13,904 bases of DNA from Chitinophagaceae bacterium (lineage in GTDB: Bacteria; Bacteroidota; Bacteroidia; Chitinophagales; Chitinophagaceae), in assembly GCA_013205585.1 (NCBI GenBank), contig JABMML010000212.1:1-13904 (forward strand), written 5' to 3'. Below, in pieces: positions 7,587 to 13,904 of this stretch; the stretch's first letter is position 1, and each line of letters starts with the position of its first letter. Under the pieces are notes generated by a model. It was not told where the DNA came from. It worked only from the letters and a program-made list of their open reading frames with translations, and made no database searches. A program made the position numbers and the translations under genes.

Positions 7587-8723
7587 TTACCTATCAATAT
7601 CAGGTATCACTAAATCGAGTGTACCCATGCTCGCCATTAGATCTCCAATCATACCTCCTGCAGCAATATGATTTAGTACAGATAAATTGGAGAATCCTGG
7701 AGATCTAAATTTAATTCTGTGAGGAGTTGTGCCACCTTCACTTACTATATACACACCAAATTCACCTCTTGCTGTTTCTACTCTTGAATAAAATTCTCCT
7801 TTAGGTAGTTTTAATACATTTTTTGTTTTTGCTACAAAATCGCCTTCTGGAATATTATCAATGAGTTGTTCTATAATGCGAATAGACTGATTCATTTCTT
7901 TCACGCGCACTATATAACGCGCAAATGAATCACCCGCTGTTTCTATGACTTCATCAAATTCTACTTTATCATATACTTCGTAAGGATAAATTTTACGAAT
8001 ATCACAGCTAACACCGCTAGCGCGGGCCACTGGGCCAGTGCAACCGTAAGAAATGGCATCTTCTGCACTTAAAATACCTACTCCCTTAGTTCTACTTTGA
8101 AAAATAATATTGTTGGTTACTAAATCTTCGTACTCTGTTACTTTAGATTTGAATTGTGTGATAAAGGCTTTCACTTTCTTTTGAAAATCGGGATGAAGAT
8201 CATACATCAAACCTCCTGGTACAATATAATTCATGGTTAATCTTGCACCGCATGTATCTTCCATAATATCGGTAATCATTTCTCTTTCTCTGAAGGCATA
8301 GAAAAATGGAGTGAAGGCGCCTAAGTCCATGGCCATTGCGCCTAACCAAAGTTCATGTGAAGCAATACGTGTTAATTCACTTAAAATAACACGTATATAT
8401 TTAGCACGGTCAGGTACTTCAATTTGCATTCCTTTTTCAATTAGTAAAGCGCAGCCTAAATTATTAATGTGAGAAGATAAATAATCCATTCTGCTAGTCA
8501 CATAAATAAATTGACGATAGGTTAAGCTCTCACACATTTTTTCAATAGAGCGGTGTATGAATCCTAAATGCGGTTCAATTTTTTTTATGGTTTCTCCATT
8601 TAAAGTCACTACTAAGTGAAGTACACCATGTGTGGCAGGGTGTTGAGGTCCCATATTAATGACTAATTCGCCGTCGGCGCCAAGTTCACTGGTATCTTTT
8701 ATTATTTCAGTTTGATTGTACAT
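7587..8723 (-). CDS. nuoD: NADH-quinone oxidoreductase subunit D (49-kDa quinone-site subunit)
   Basis: Predicted 378-residue soluble subunit, related to the large subunit of NiFe hydrogenases, that forms the quinone headgroup site with NuoB. Motif NMGPQHPATHGVLH (23-36) carries His28 and His32, the latter equivalent to the quinone-binding histidine of Thermus Nqo4. Tyr81 in TSRMDYLSSH matches the second quinone-site residue. The SYGCTGPVARASG segment and the C-terminal ARGEFGVY and HRIKFRSPGFSNL blocks are also typical. The hydrogenase-type NiFe cysteines are absent, as expected for complex I. Unlike E. coli and Bacteroides, where NuoC and NuoD are fused, this is a separate gene starting 7 nt after nuoC. 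ATG 8723 gives the usual short N-terminus. Confidence 0.98.
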   Translation of the reverse strand: MYNQTEIIKDTSELGADGELVINMGPQHPATHGVLHLVVTLNGETIKKIEPHLGFIHRSIEKMCESLTYRQFIYVTSRMDYLSSHINNLGCALLIEKGMQIEVPDRAKYIRVILSELTRIASHELWLGAMAMDLGAFTPFFYAFREREMITDIMEDTCGARLTMNYIVPGGLMYDLHPDFQKKVKAFITQFKSKVTEYEDLVTNNIIFQSRTKGVGILSAEDAISYGCTGPVARASGVSCDIRKIYPYEVYDKVEFDEVIETAGDSFARYIVRVKEMNQSIRIIEQLIDNIPEGDFVAKTKNVLKLPKGEFYSRVETARGEFGVYIVSEGGTTPHRIKFRSPGFSNLSVLNHIAAGGMIGDLMASMGTLDLVIPDIDR

Positions 8724-8730
8724 GCGCCAA

Positions 8731-9183
8731 TTATAATTTTATCATGTTGATAGGATCTTCAAAATCTTTCCTTAATGGGAAGCCTTTGAAATCATCTTCT
8801 AATATTAATTTTCTTAAGTCGGGGTGGTTGGTGAAGTTGACACCAAACATTTCAAATACTTCACGCTCTAAAAATTCTGCAGTTCTCCAAATATCACAAA
8901 CTGTTTCAATGACAGGCGTATCTCTATTCACATTGGCCTTGATAACAATGCTTTGACGATGTGTAGTCGCAGACAAATGATAGACCATGGTCAATTGTGT
9001 TTTAAAATCAATACAGGTTACACAAAACAAATAGTTCATTTCCATTTTACCTGTTCTTAAAGCAGCCATCAAAGGCTTTAAGGCAGTAGGCTCCACCAAA
9101 ATATTCAACCATTCTCCTGTTTCGTCATAAGTAGCCGCTGGAGCGAGGGAGCTGATGTATTCTTTTATTTCTTCGTTGGTCAT
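8731..9183 (-). CDS. nuoC: NADH-quinone oxidoreductase subunit C (30-kDa subunit)
   Basis: Predicted 150-residue soluble subunit of the Q-module that packs against NuoD. The family signature is clear near the C-terminus (about 105-140): LEREVFEMFGVNF, HPDLRKLILEDDF and GFPLRKDF. It is on the short side for NuoC because the C-terminus ends soon after the signature, a common arrangement when NuoC is not fused to NuoD. The start at ATG 9183 lies 12 nt after the nuoB stop, and the stop is 7 nt before nuoD. No catalytic cofactor is expected; the role is structural and in assembly. Confidence 0.96.
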   Translation of the reverse strand: MTNEEIKEYISSLAPAATYDETGEWLNILVEPTALKPLMAALRTGKMEMNYLFCVTCIDFKTQLTMVYHLSATTHRQSIVIKANVNRDTPVIETVCDIWRTAEFLEREVFEMFGVNFTNHPDLRKLILEDDFKGFPLRKDFEDPINMIKL

Positions 9184-9195
9184 GATAGTGTATTT

Positions 9196-9741
9196 CTAAA
9201 CTTTAGATTCTCCTCTAATTTGTTCGCGCGTCATACCTAATTTAATTTTCTCTTGTAAAGAAATTAAAGAATGTAATAAGGCTTCAGGGCGTGGAGGGCA
9301 TCCTGGAATGTATACATCCACAGGAATAATATGATCGGCTCCTTTTACAACAGAATAAGTATTGTAAAAAAATGGTCCACCACTAATCGCGCAAGCGCCC
9401 ATGGCGATTACATATTTAGGATCGGCCATTTGGTCGTATAGTCTTTTTAAAACCGGCGCCATTTTATTGACAATGGTGCCTGCTATAATAATAACATCGG
9501 CTTGTCGCGGCGAGGCTCTTGCTACTTCAAAACCAAAACGAGAAAAATCGTATTTGGCAGAAGCGGTAGACATCATTTCAATACCACAACAACTAGTCGC
9601 AAAGGACAAAGGCCATAAAGAATTGGAACGCGCCCAATTGATAATACTATCAAAAGTACTTACCACTATGCCACCACCTGGTGTTTCATGCACGATACCT
9701 GGAAAAGGTTCCTTGCCTGCTATTTTTTCTTTTAACTCCAT
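9196..9741 (-). CDS. nuoB: NADH-quinone oxidoreductase subunit B (cluster N2)
   Basis: Predicted 181-residue subunit that binds the terminal 4Fe-4S cluster N2, which reduces quinone. The four ligands are intact: the tandem Cys51-Cys52 ([10 protein letters not shown]), Cys117 ([10 protein letters not shown]) and Cys148 ([12 protein letters not shown]). The conserved RASPRQADV segment is at 75-83. The gene begins inside the end of nuoA: the 10 bases ATGGAGTTAA hold both the nuoB start and the nuoA stop, so translation is probably coupled. An AAGG-containing stretch about 10 nt upstream may help. Length and motifs are normal for the NuoB/PSST family. The membrane-bound hydrogenase small-subunit homologues were considered, but the flanking nuoA, C and D settle it. 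Confidence 0.98.
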   Translation of the reverse strand: MELKEKIAGKEPFPGIVHETPGGGIVVSTFDSIINWARSNSLWPLSFATSCCGIEMMSTASAKYDFSRFGFEVARASPRQADVIIIAGTIVNKMAPVLKRLYDQMADPKYVIAMGACAISGGPFFYNTYSVVKGADHIIPVDVYIPGCPPRPEALLHSLISLQEKIKLGMTREQIRGESKV

Positions 9742-10121
9742 TTTAATGCACCTTTTTTATGAGCGTATAAAAAGCCCATGAATAATATAAATATGAAAAC
9801 GATAATTTCAATTAAGGCAACTATGCCTACTTTTTTTACCACCACTGCCCAAGGGTATAAAAACACTAATTCCACATCAAAAATTAAAAAAAGTAAGGCA
9901 AATAAATAATAGCCCACATTGAATTGATGCCAAGGAGAAGTATCGGTGGGAATTCCGCACTCATAAGCCTGTCCTTTTTGAGGATTTTTGCTTCCTTTTA
10001 CTAAAATTTTACCAATTAAAATACCTCCTGCAGAGAAAGCAATAGCGGCAATTAATAAAGCAATTAATGATATAGCACCCATAGTAATTTTGGTATAAAA
10101 ATGATGCTGTAAAAGTAGCAT
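9732..10121 (-). CDS. nuoA: NADH-quinone oxidoreductase subunit A
   Basis: Small membrane subunit with three predicted helices, homologous to NuoA/ND3, and first gene of the operon. The diagnostic flexible loop contains the YECGIP motif (residues 40-45 counted from the inner ATG), whose cysteine lies at the quinone site in active/deactive transitions of mitochondrial ND3. The TM2 motif [13 protein letters not shown] with its acidic residues is at about 66-78. Two starts are possible. ATG 10121 gives 129 residues with an unusual hydrophilic lead ([13 protein letters not shown]). ATG 10082 gives 116 residues starting directly before TM1 ([10 protein letters not shown]), which looks more like the family. 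Neither has a Shine-Dalgarno. I list the longer frame but think the inner start is at least as likely. The stop overlaps nuoB by 10 nt. Confidence 0.95.
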   Translation of the reverse strand: MLLLQHHFYTKITMGAISLIALLIAAIAFSAGGILIGKILVKGSKNPQKGQAYECGIPTDTSPWHQFNVGYYLFALLFLIFDVELVFLYPWAVVVKKVGIVALIEIIVFIFILFMGFLYAHKKGALKWS

Positions 10122-10180
10122 TAAAACGGCTAATAATTCCCTAGGTAATCCACATCTAATTCACGGTTTAGGGCATTTTG

Positions 10181-10204
10181 TTAAACAAATACGCTGTGTC
10201 GTAT
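10181..10204 (-). terminator. Weak candidate terminator after the TonB receptor gene
   Basis: Reading the minus strand after the receptor stop, ATACG-ACACAG-CGTAT forms a perfect 5-bp stem with a 6-nt loop, followed by TTGTTTAA. The stem is short and the U-tract is broken, so this is only a possible intrinsic terminator. It is the sole hairpin seen between the receptor gene and nuoA. Confidence 0.3.
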
Positions 10205-10210
10205 AATTAT

Positions 10211-12580
10211 CTAAAATTTAAAGGAAAAACTGGTCCCAAAAATGGCAGGATCTCCCAAATGAACGGCCCCGAAATCGTAGCCATAAGAAATGTATTTTGT
10301 ACCCGCTAGGTTTTTAGCCCAGAAGCTTAAAGCCGTCCTCTTGTATTCCATACCCAGTTTTGCATTTAATAAGTAGTAAGGCGATTGCTCAATATTATTG
10401 GCTAAATCAAAATAAGTGGTTCCTATATATTTCCATTCTCCTCTTAACATTATTTGTACTTCGCTAGAAACAGGGAAGCTGTATTGGGCTGCTAATAATG
10501 AAGTGCTAGATGGGGTGAATATAGGACGCTTGCCTGCTAAATTTACACTTGCTCCTTGTGAAGCAATTTCTAATTTATCATAGCTAGCAGAAGTGGTTCC
10601 AAAAGAGTATTGTAATAATAAACCTTTAGTGGGTATGAACATTAATTCTGCTTCTACGCCCTTACTACTTAATTGTCCTGTATTTTTTGTAATGGTAATG
10701 GCGTCAGGTAAAATTAAACTGGGCACTTGCGCGTCCGTTACTTTTGTATAAAATAAAGCAATGTTTAAAATTAATTTATTATTCAACCAATTGTTTTTAA
10801 TACCTGTTTCAAAGTTATTACTGTATTCGGGTAAATAGCCCAAAAGTGGCGGCTGTGAAGGGTCTGAGGAGAGTGGAGATAAGCCACCCGCTCTAAATCC
10901 TTTGCTATAAGAACCATACCATAAACTATAATTATTTACTTGATAGTCCAATGATAATTTTGGAGAGAATGCATTAAAATTTGTACGTCCTAAAGTATCT
11001 GGGGTAGTAGTATATAATTCAGGACTAGGGTCACGCTGGTATTCGCCCAGTATAGATAGAGTTTGATTTTCATAATCATTTCTTAATCCGAAACTCATAT
11101 TTAATTTATCGCTTAAAGCATAGGTAGCTTGACCATATATAGCAAAACCTTTTTTGAGAGTGGTACTTGTATTAATGATGCTAAATAAAGAATCTCCTAT
11201 CATCATTAAGTTGGCATCTATTCCAAAACGAGTAGCTTGTTTTACTGGCGCGTCTTGATAAAATAAGAAAGCACCGGCAGTCCATTTGAACTTGCTATTA
11301 TTCGCATTATTACTAGTGAATTTAAGATCCTGGGTGAGTACTTTATTATTGTTCCATTTACTACCATAATTATTGATGACTGAAATGGCATCAATGGGAG
11401 AGAAGTCGCCATCAATTGGGTTTGTGTAATAACGGTAGTTTTGTTGATAAGCAGTTTGGCTGCTAAAGTTAAAGTCGCTACCAGTATAGCGAATAGACAA
11501 GCTCGAATTAGAGGTCTTGTCCTTCATGGTAGTGGTGCTGTTTTGATTTAAACGATAAGGGTTATTAAGTGCATCCTCTGTTCCAAAAACCAAAGGGAAG
11601 GGTCCTTGATTCTCATTGGTAAGCTGTTTGAAATTGAAATTAAAATTCCAACGATCATTGGCTATATATTTTAAAAAGTAATTTCCAGACAATCCATTTT
11701 GTTGGTCATAACTAGTTTGCGTAAACTCGTTGGTATAATAGCCATCTCTTTTATTAGATAAAACAGAAGCGCCAAAAAATAATTTATCTTTTATGAGGGG
11801 TGTTTTAAACCCTGCCGTAATTCTTTGTTGATTGTAATTGCCTAAACTAATATCTGCAAATCCGCTGCTTGTATTATTAGGTTGTTTAGTAATAATATTA
11901 ATAACGCCACCCATTGCATTTCTTCCATACAAAGTTCCTTGCGGTCCGCGCAATACTTCAATTCTTTCAATATCGAATAAACTAGGAATATAAGTATCCA
12001 AACTAAATTGATTTACTCCGTCAATATAAGTAGCCACCGTAGGGTCGTAAGAACTAGTGGCAATGCCCCTTACAGAAGTTAGATCACGATTATCTCCTGG
12101 GTCGGCGCTATATAAATTAGGAATGATGCCCGTTATTTCTTTTGTATTCCATAATCCAAAAGCATTAATTTGTTTTGCATTTATTGCAGTAATACTTGCA
12201 GGAATTTTCTGTAATAATTCTTCTTTTTTTTCTGCAGTTACTACTACTTCATCTAATTGATTGGTGGATGCAATAAGGGTTAATTTTATAATAGTATTAG
12301 AGGCGCTTGATTGATTAACTATAAACGCTTTAGAAGATTCTGCGTAGCCGATTGATTTTATGGAAATAGTATATTTACCAGTTCTTAACTCTTTGAATTC
12401 AAAAAAACCTTTTTGGTTGCTGATAGTTTGTAAGCTTGTATTTAAAATAGTAATAGAGGCACCTTCTATAGGATTTCCTTTTTCATTTTGTAAAATACCG
12501 CTTATGCCTTGACCATTTGTTGTAAGCGCAATAAAAATTCCAAGAAGGGTTATTATATTATTTTTGAGGGAGTTAGACAA
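10211..12580 (-). CDS. TonB-dependent outer-membrane receptor
   Basis: Predicted 789-residue outer-membrane transporter driven by TonB-ExbB-ExbD. Order of parts: a signal peptide (about 1-24, hydrophobic core IITLLGIFIALTT, likely cut near NGQ/G); a carboxypeptidase-regulatory-like beta domain (about 25-105, with GNPIEGASITILN) typical of Bacteroidota receptors; a TonB-box-like LDEVVVTAEKK (109-119); a plug domain (about 120-235) with VRGI, YIDGV, IERIEVLRGPQGTLYGRNAM and GGVINIITKQP; then a beta-barrel rich in Tyr/Asn/Phe strands, ending in SFSFKF with the expected terminal Phe. It is too short for SusC, and no SusD gene is adjacent, so a SusCD glycan system is unlikely; the substrate is unknown (iron complex, vitamin or similar). 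The start is TTG: an in-frame stop lies just upstream, no ATG exists before the plug, and the signal peptide needs this start. It has its own promoter. Confidence 0.93.
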   Translation of the reverse strand: MSNSLKNNIITLLGIFIALTTNGQGISGILQNEKGNPIEGASITILNTSLQTISNQKGFFEFKELRTGKYTISIKSIGYAESSKAFIVNQSSASNTIIKLTLIASTNQLDEVVVTAEKKEELLQKIPASITAINAKQINAFGLWNTKEITGIIPNLYSADPGDNRDLTSVRGIATSSYDPTVATYIDGVNQFSLDTYIPSLFDIERIEVLRGPQGTLYGRNAMGGVINIITKQPNNTSSGFADISLGNYNQQRITAGFKTPLIKDKLFFGASVLSNKRDGYYTNEFTQTSYDQQNGLSGNYFLKYIANDRWNFNFNFKQLTNENQGPFPLVFGTEDALNNPYRLNQNSTTTMKDKTSNSSLSIRYTGSDFNFSSQTAYQQNYRYYTNPIDGDFSPIDAISVINNYGSKWNNNKVLTQDLKFTSNNANNSKFKWTAGAFLFYQDAPVKQATRFGIDANLMMIGDSLFSIINTSTTLKKGFAIYGQATYALSDKLNMSFGLRNDYENQTLSILGEYQRDPSPELYTTTPDTLGRTNFNAFSPKLSLDYQVNNYSLWYGSYSKGFRAGGLSPLSSDPSQPPLLGYLPEYSNNFETGIKNNWLNNKLILNIALFYTKVTDAQVPSLILPDAITITKNTGQLSSKGVEAELMFIPTKGLLLQYSFGTTSASYDKLEIASQGASVNLAGKRPIFTPSSTSLLAAQYSFPVSSEVQIMLRGEWKYIGTTYFDLANNIEQSPYYLLNAKLGMEYKRTALSFWAKNLAGTKYISYGYDFGAVHLGDPAIFGTSFSFKF

Positions 12581-12600
12581 GGCTATAATTTTTTAGGATG

Positions 12601-12629
12601 CAAATATAAGTTTTAAATCAAACCATCAA
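12601..12629 (-). promoter_or_regulatory. Bacteroidota-type promoter of the TonB receptor gene
   Basis: On the minus strand TTG (12629-12627), an 18-nt spacer and TATATTTG (12608-12601) match the Bacteroidota housekeeping pattern of a TTG/TTTG -33 element, about 17-23 nt, then TAnnTTTG at -7. The -7 match is exact. Transcription would start a few bases below 12601, leaving a short leader of roughly 15 nt before the TTG start at 12580. This also argues that the receptor is transcribed independently of the lipid kinase gene upstream. Confidence 0.65.
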
Positions 12630-12701
12630 GTCTAATTCTGTGATTGGATTTACTTTAAAAGTCTTTTCATAGAAATGTATTATAAGAAATAAATTAAATA
12701 A

Positions 12702-13553
12702 TTAAACAATAACAAGTAAGGCTTGTGGTTCAATGCTAATAACAAGATTATCAATATCTGTTTCTAGAGATTCACCGTCAATATGAATGGGCATGCCTTT
12801 CTTGTATTGAATGGTAATATGTTGGATAGAGCGTATAGATACTTTTTTGGAGGCATGAATAGTTTTATTAAATAATCTAATGGCAATGGTGACTGCTTTT
12901 AAAATAGTGTGGGGTTGGATGGTGACCACTTCAAGATGAGCATCTTGCAAATCAGAATAGGGAGAGATATAGGCATTGTTGCCAAATTGGTTGGCGTTGG
13001 CAATGGTTAGTGAGAAAATTTTTTCTAATGGACCCTTATCGATACTAATTTCAATGGGCTTGTAATGGAATAATGTATAAAGAGTTGATTTTACATAATT
13101 CATAAAGCCTCTAGTTCTTCCTTTAGCAAAACGGCTTGCTACGGCTGCGTCAAATCCAATACCTGTTGTGCAAAAAAACTTCCTATCATTAATTATACCA
13201 ACATCAATGGCAATTTCTTTTCCATGAAGGGCCCTAGTTAGTGCTGCATCAAATTGAAGTGGTAATTGCAAATGTCTTGCCAAGCCATTTCCTGATCCCA
13301 TTGGAATAATACCTAAAGGAATGGTGGTTTCTGTTAAAACAGAGCCTATTTCATTTACTGTGCCATCTCCACCAATGGCAATAATTTTGCTTGCTTTTTG
13401 TGCAATCGCTTTTTTTGCAAACTCTATGGCTTCTAATGGTTTATTCGTTTCCCAAATAACAGCATTGGGAATCGCATGCAAGGTAGCTAACCATTGCTTT
13501 TTTTGCGCTTCATTTTGAATACCTGCATTCGGGTTATAGATAAAATGAATCAT
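12702..13553 (-). CDS. YegS/DagK-family lipid kinase
   Basis: Predicted 283-residue member of the diacylglycerol/sphingosine-type kinase family, which phosphorylates a lipid hydroxyl using ATP. Motifs from the ATG: NPNAG (7-11), the nucleotide-binding GGDGTVNE (61-68), PMGSGNGLARHL (84-95), GIGFDA (131-136), the ANANQFGNNAYISP block (185-198) and MPIHIDGES (254-262), where the acidic residue closes the active site. Length is typical (about 290). The substrate cannot be told from sequence: diacylglycerol, another membrane lipid or, since many Bacteroidota make sphingolipids, a sphingoid base. The start is ATG 13553 (MIHFIYNPNAG); a TTG three codons upstream (13562) is in frame but adds nothing conserved. 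On the minus strand TAATTTTG (13567-13560) resembles a -7 element but has no -33 partner. It is divergent from the gene at 13644. Confidence 0.92.
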   Translation of the reverse strand: MIHFIYNPNAGIQNEAQKKQWLATLHAIPNAVIWETNKPLEAIEFAKKAIAQKASKIIAIGGDGTVNEIGSVLTETTIPLGIIPMGSGNGLARHLQLPLQFDAALTRALHGKEIAIDVGIINDRKFFCTTGIGFDAAVASRFAKGRTRGFMNYVKSTLYTLFHYKPIEISIDKGPLEKIFSLTIANANQFGNNAYISPYSDLQDAHLEVVTIQPHTILKAVTIAIRLFNKTIHASKKVSIRSIQHITIQYKKGMPIHIDGESLETDIDNLVISIEPQALLVIV

Positions 13554-13643
13554 GAACAGCAAAATTATTTAATATCTATCATATTTGAATTATTATTAAC
13601 CAGATCTTGCTGCTATTTTGTTCAAAAAACGGTATATTAGACT

Positions 13644-13904
13644 GTGAAAAAACTCATTGCCATAGCTTGTTTTGCTGCCTTGTTATTATCAACAAGTAGC
13701 CTAAGCTATTTTTATTGGCTTCAGGAAAAGCTACATGAAAAGGAGCGCTTTACCATAATTGATGCAGGTGAAATTCTCGAAAAAGAAGATGATGAGCATT
13801 GTGACGATCAAATCACAATCATCGTAAAAGATAGATCCATCTTACCCGAAGGCTATCAGTGGGAGGAAAAAGGGCGTGAATTTAGTTACAAGGGTATGTT
13901 TTAC
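13644..13904 (+). CDS. Small exported or membrane-anchored protein, unknown function (5' end only)
   Basis: A GTG start (13644) opens a frame that runs 87 codons to the right edge without a stop. An in-frame TAG at 13638-13640 rules out an upstream start, and the next in-frame ATG is almost at the edge. The N-terminus, KKLIAIACFAALLLSTSSLSYFYW, is a two-lysine signal sequence or signal anchor covering about residues 2-25. A charged segment follows (WLQEKLHEKERF, then EILEKEDDE), with a single cysteine and a mixed strand region ending WEEKGREFSYKGMFY. The protein is probably periplasmic, held at the inner membrane. The ending recalls, from memory only, a small uncharacterised Bacteroidota family with an E-F-x-Y-x-G-x-x-Y motif; I would not rely on that. 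The only neighbour visible is the divergent lipid kinase, 90 nt away. Confidence 0.7.
   Translation, partial: MKKLIAIACFAALLLSTSSLSYFYWLQEKLHEKERFTIIDAGEILEKEDDEHCDDQITIIVKDRSILPEGYQWEEKGREFSYKGMFY

Noticed and set aside
9401..9781. 126-codon plus-strand open frame opposite nuoB and the end of nuoA
   Set aside because: It is antisense to two genes with intact catalytic motifs, has no recognisable protein features and arises from codon composition of the opposite strand.
10211..12580. SusC-type glycan uptake system
   Set aside because: The receptor is about 789 residues rather than around 1000, there is no SusD-like lipoprotein gene beside it, and no glycan-degrading enzyme is in the window.
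12630..12701. ACTTTTAAAGT palindrome after the lipid kinase gene, considered as a terminator
   Set aside because: The palindrome has essentially no loop and no U-tract after it, so it cannot form a usable terminator hairpin.

Overview
The window looks like chromosomal DNA of a Bacteroidota bacterium, most likely near Chitinophagales/Chitinophagaceae. The signs are AT-rich coding sequence, mostly absent Shine-Dalgarno sites, a TonB-dependent receptor with an N-terminal carboxypeptidase-regulatory-like domain, a promoter matching the Bacteroidota TTG-N18-TAnnTTTG pattern, and protein sequences of that style. The taxonomic call is an inference from sequence character, not from a search.

About 10 kb (1-10121, minus strand) is one tightly packed respiratory complex I operon, read right to left as nuoA-B-C-D-H-I-J-K-L-M-N, then the 5' end of an unrecognised gene that runs off the left edge. 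Gaps are 2-17 nt, with overlaps at nuoA/nuoB (10 nt) and nuoI/nuoJ (1 nt), except for a 71-nt gap between nuoD and nuoH. In the usual 14-gene order that gap would hold nuoE, nuoF and nuoG, the NADH-oxidising module; here they are absent. The cluster therefore encodes the quinone-reducing module (NuoB, C, D, I) and the membrane proton-pumping module (NuoA, H, J, K, L, M, N), with no FMN/NADH-binding subunit. Its electron donor cannot be read from this window. Similar 11-subunit complexes are known in Bacteroides, Campylobacterota, cyanobacteria and archaea.

Upstream, on the same strand (10211-12580), is a TonB-dependent outer-membrane receptor. It starts at a TTG codon and has a clear promoter of its own. 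Next (12702-13553, minus) is a YegS/DagK-family lipid kinase. Diverging from it at the right edge (13644-13904, plus) is the start of a small membrane-anchored or exported protein of unknown function.

No tRNA, rRNA, CRISPR, insertion sequence or phage genes were seen, and no gene-free stretch exceeds about 125 nt. I did not find a new defence system or mobile system. The points most worth a second look are the missing NADH module, loss of the usual TM7 lysine in NuoM, a histidine-rich loop in NuoL, and the unknown gene joined to the 3' end of the nuo operon.
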